Source: Promerops cafer (taxonomy: Eukaryota; Chordata; Aves; Passeriformes; Nectariniidae). Taken from it: a stretch of DNA of 64,000 nt. The notes beneath the pieces are model-generated. The model was not told the origin of the DNA. It worked only from the letters and a program-made list of their open reading frames with translations, and did not search any database. The DNA is taken from the NCBI GenBank assembly GCA_013398275.1, contig VZSE01008770.1, positions 1,259,476-1,323,475 of the forward strand, in the 5' to 3' direction. A program made the position numbers and the translations under genes. Shown here piece by piece: positions 63,701-64,000 of the stretch (positions are counted from its first letter, which is position 1; every line of letters starts with the position of its first letter).

Positions 63701-64000
63701 CTTTGCTAACTTTGGAAATTATATTACCACTTATCAATTCTAATTGATTTTAACCAATTTGTACTGAGCCAGATACACACTTCTTTCTGTTGGGCTGGCA
63801 CTGGAGTGAGAATAATTGAATCTTAATTGTATTTGTCAGATCCTGCAGTGACAATGTCGTAATTTTTCACTTTATTCTGGAAAAAGAAGGCATTTCTTTA
63901 CCATGAAGAACAAGAAAGTGTAACTGAATTAACTGCTGATGAGCATCTTGAAAATGTTTTGTTTTTCACTTCTGTTACACTTTCCAGCATTGCCATCTGT
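57796..64000. other. Gene-free intronic stretch at the right end
   Basis: Intron with conserved-noncoding-like segments at about 58330-58560 and 58720-58940, a possible ancient repeat at 59700-60020, an 11-bp tandem duplication at 60497-60518, and slightly more GC-rich patches at 61560-61760 and 63190-63420. I recognise no gene or exon. Confidence 0.6.
58153..58164 (+). repeat. Poly-T tract, 12 T
   Basis: Twelve consecutive T after CAATACATCCC. It is one of several short T homopolymers in the downstream intron. Confidence 0.75.

Larger units (their letters stand above)
41313..64000 (+). other. EPHA6: EPHA6 intron downstream of the exon (5' part, at least 22.7 kb)
   Basis: After the donor the sequence returns to AT-rich, CpG-poor DNA with no coding signal. 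The next EPHA6 exon, which would continue the Cys-rich region, is not visible before the window ends. The stretch holds one short CR1 tail, a possible older repeat near 59.7-60.0 kb, a G9 run followed by a T13 run near 46.45 kb, short A and T homopolymers, and many T/G-rich low-complexity tracts. Confidence 0.85.

Noticed and set aside
1..64000. CRISPR arrays, bacterial operons, tRNA or rRNA genes, intact retroviral genes
   Set aside because: None seen. The splice-flanked Eph exon and CR1 remnants show vertebrate intron DNA, and no region has the repeat-spacer, cloverleaf or gag/pol structure needed.

Overview
This is about 64 kb of vertebrate, very probably avian, nuclear DNA. It lies almost entirely inside introns of one large plus-strand gene. 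The only coding sequence I can defend is one 664-bp internal exon at 40649-41312. It encodes most of the ephrin-binding domain and the start of the cysteine-rich region of an EphA receptor tyrosine kinase. Paralogue-specific stretches (a WDAITEMDEHNRPI-type start, IPWVLGTCKETFNL, CVKSAEERDTPKLYC) identify it as EPHA6 rather than EPHA3, EPHA4, EPHA5 or EPHA7. Both splice sites are canonical. The exon enters in phase 0 and leaves in phase 1.

The bird assignment rests on three things: the recognisable interspersed repeats are all 3'-end fragments of CR1 LINEs, there are no SINEs, and the EPHA6 exon is near-identical to the amniote protein. Repeat load is low and every CR1 copy is short, truncated and diverged. 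I cannot exclude a non-avian reptile from the sequence alone, and I do not name a species.

Layout: 1-40648 is the 3' part of the intron before the exon (at least 40.6 kb). It holds CR1 fragments at about 211-348 (+), 9704-9930 (-), 20438-20612 (-) and 34328-34538 (+), plus simple repeats including a 25-T run, an AAAT array, a TTA array and a 44-nt pure pyrimidine tract. 41313-64000 is the 5' part of the following intron (at least 22.7 kb). It holds a short CR1 3' tail at about 57750-57795, a possible older repeat at 59700-60020 and low-complexity G/T and A/T tracts. Open reading frames elsewhere are short (180 codons or fewer), scattered over both strands, lack domain signatures and fit chance in AT-rich intron DNA.

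I found no operon, CRISPR array, tRNA, rRNA, mobile element with intact coding capacity, or second gene. I also see no evidence for a previously undescribed system. The points worth a second look are a possible Arg-to-Gln change in the ephrin-binding domain, a UG6 repeat 55 nt before the exon, several conserved-noncoding-like stretches, and a plus-strand excess of G/T-rich tracts that fits the direction of transcription.
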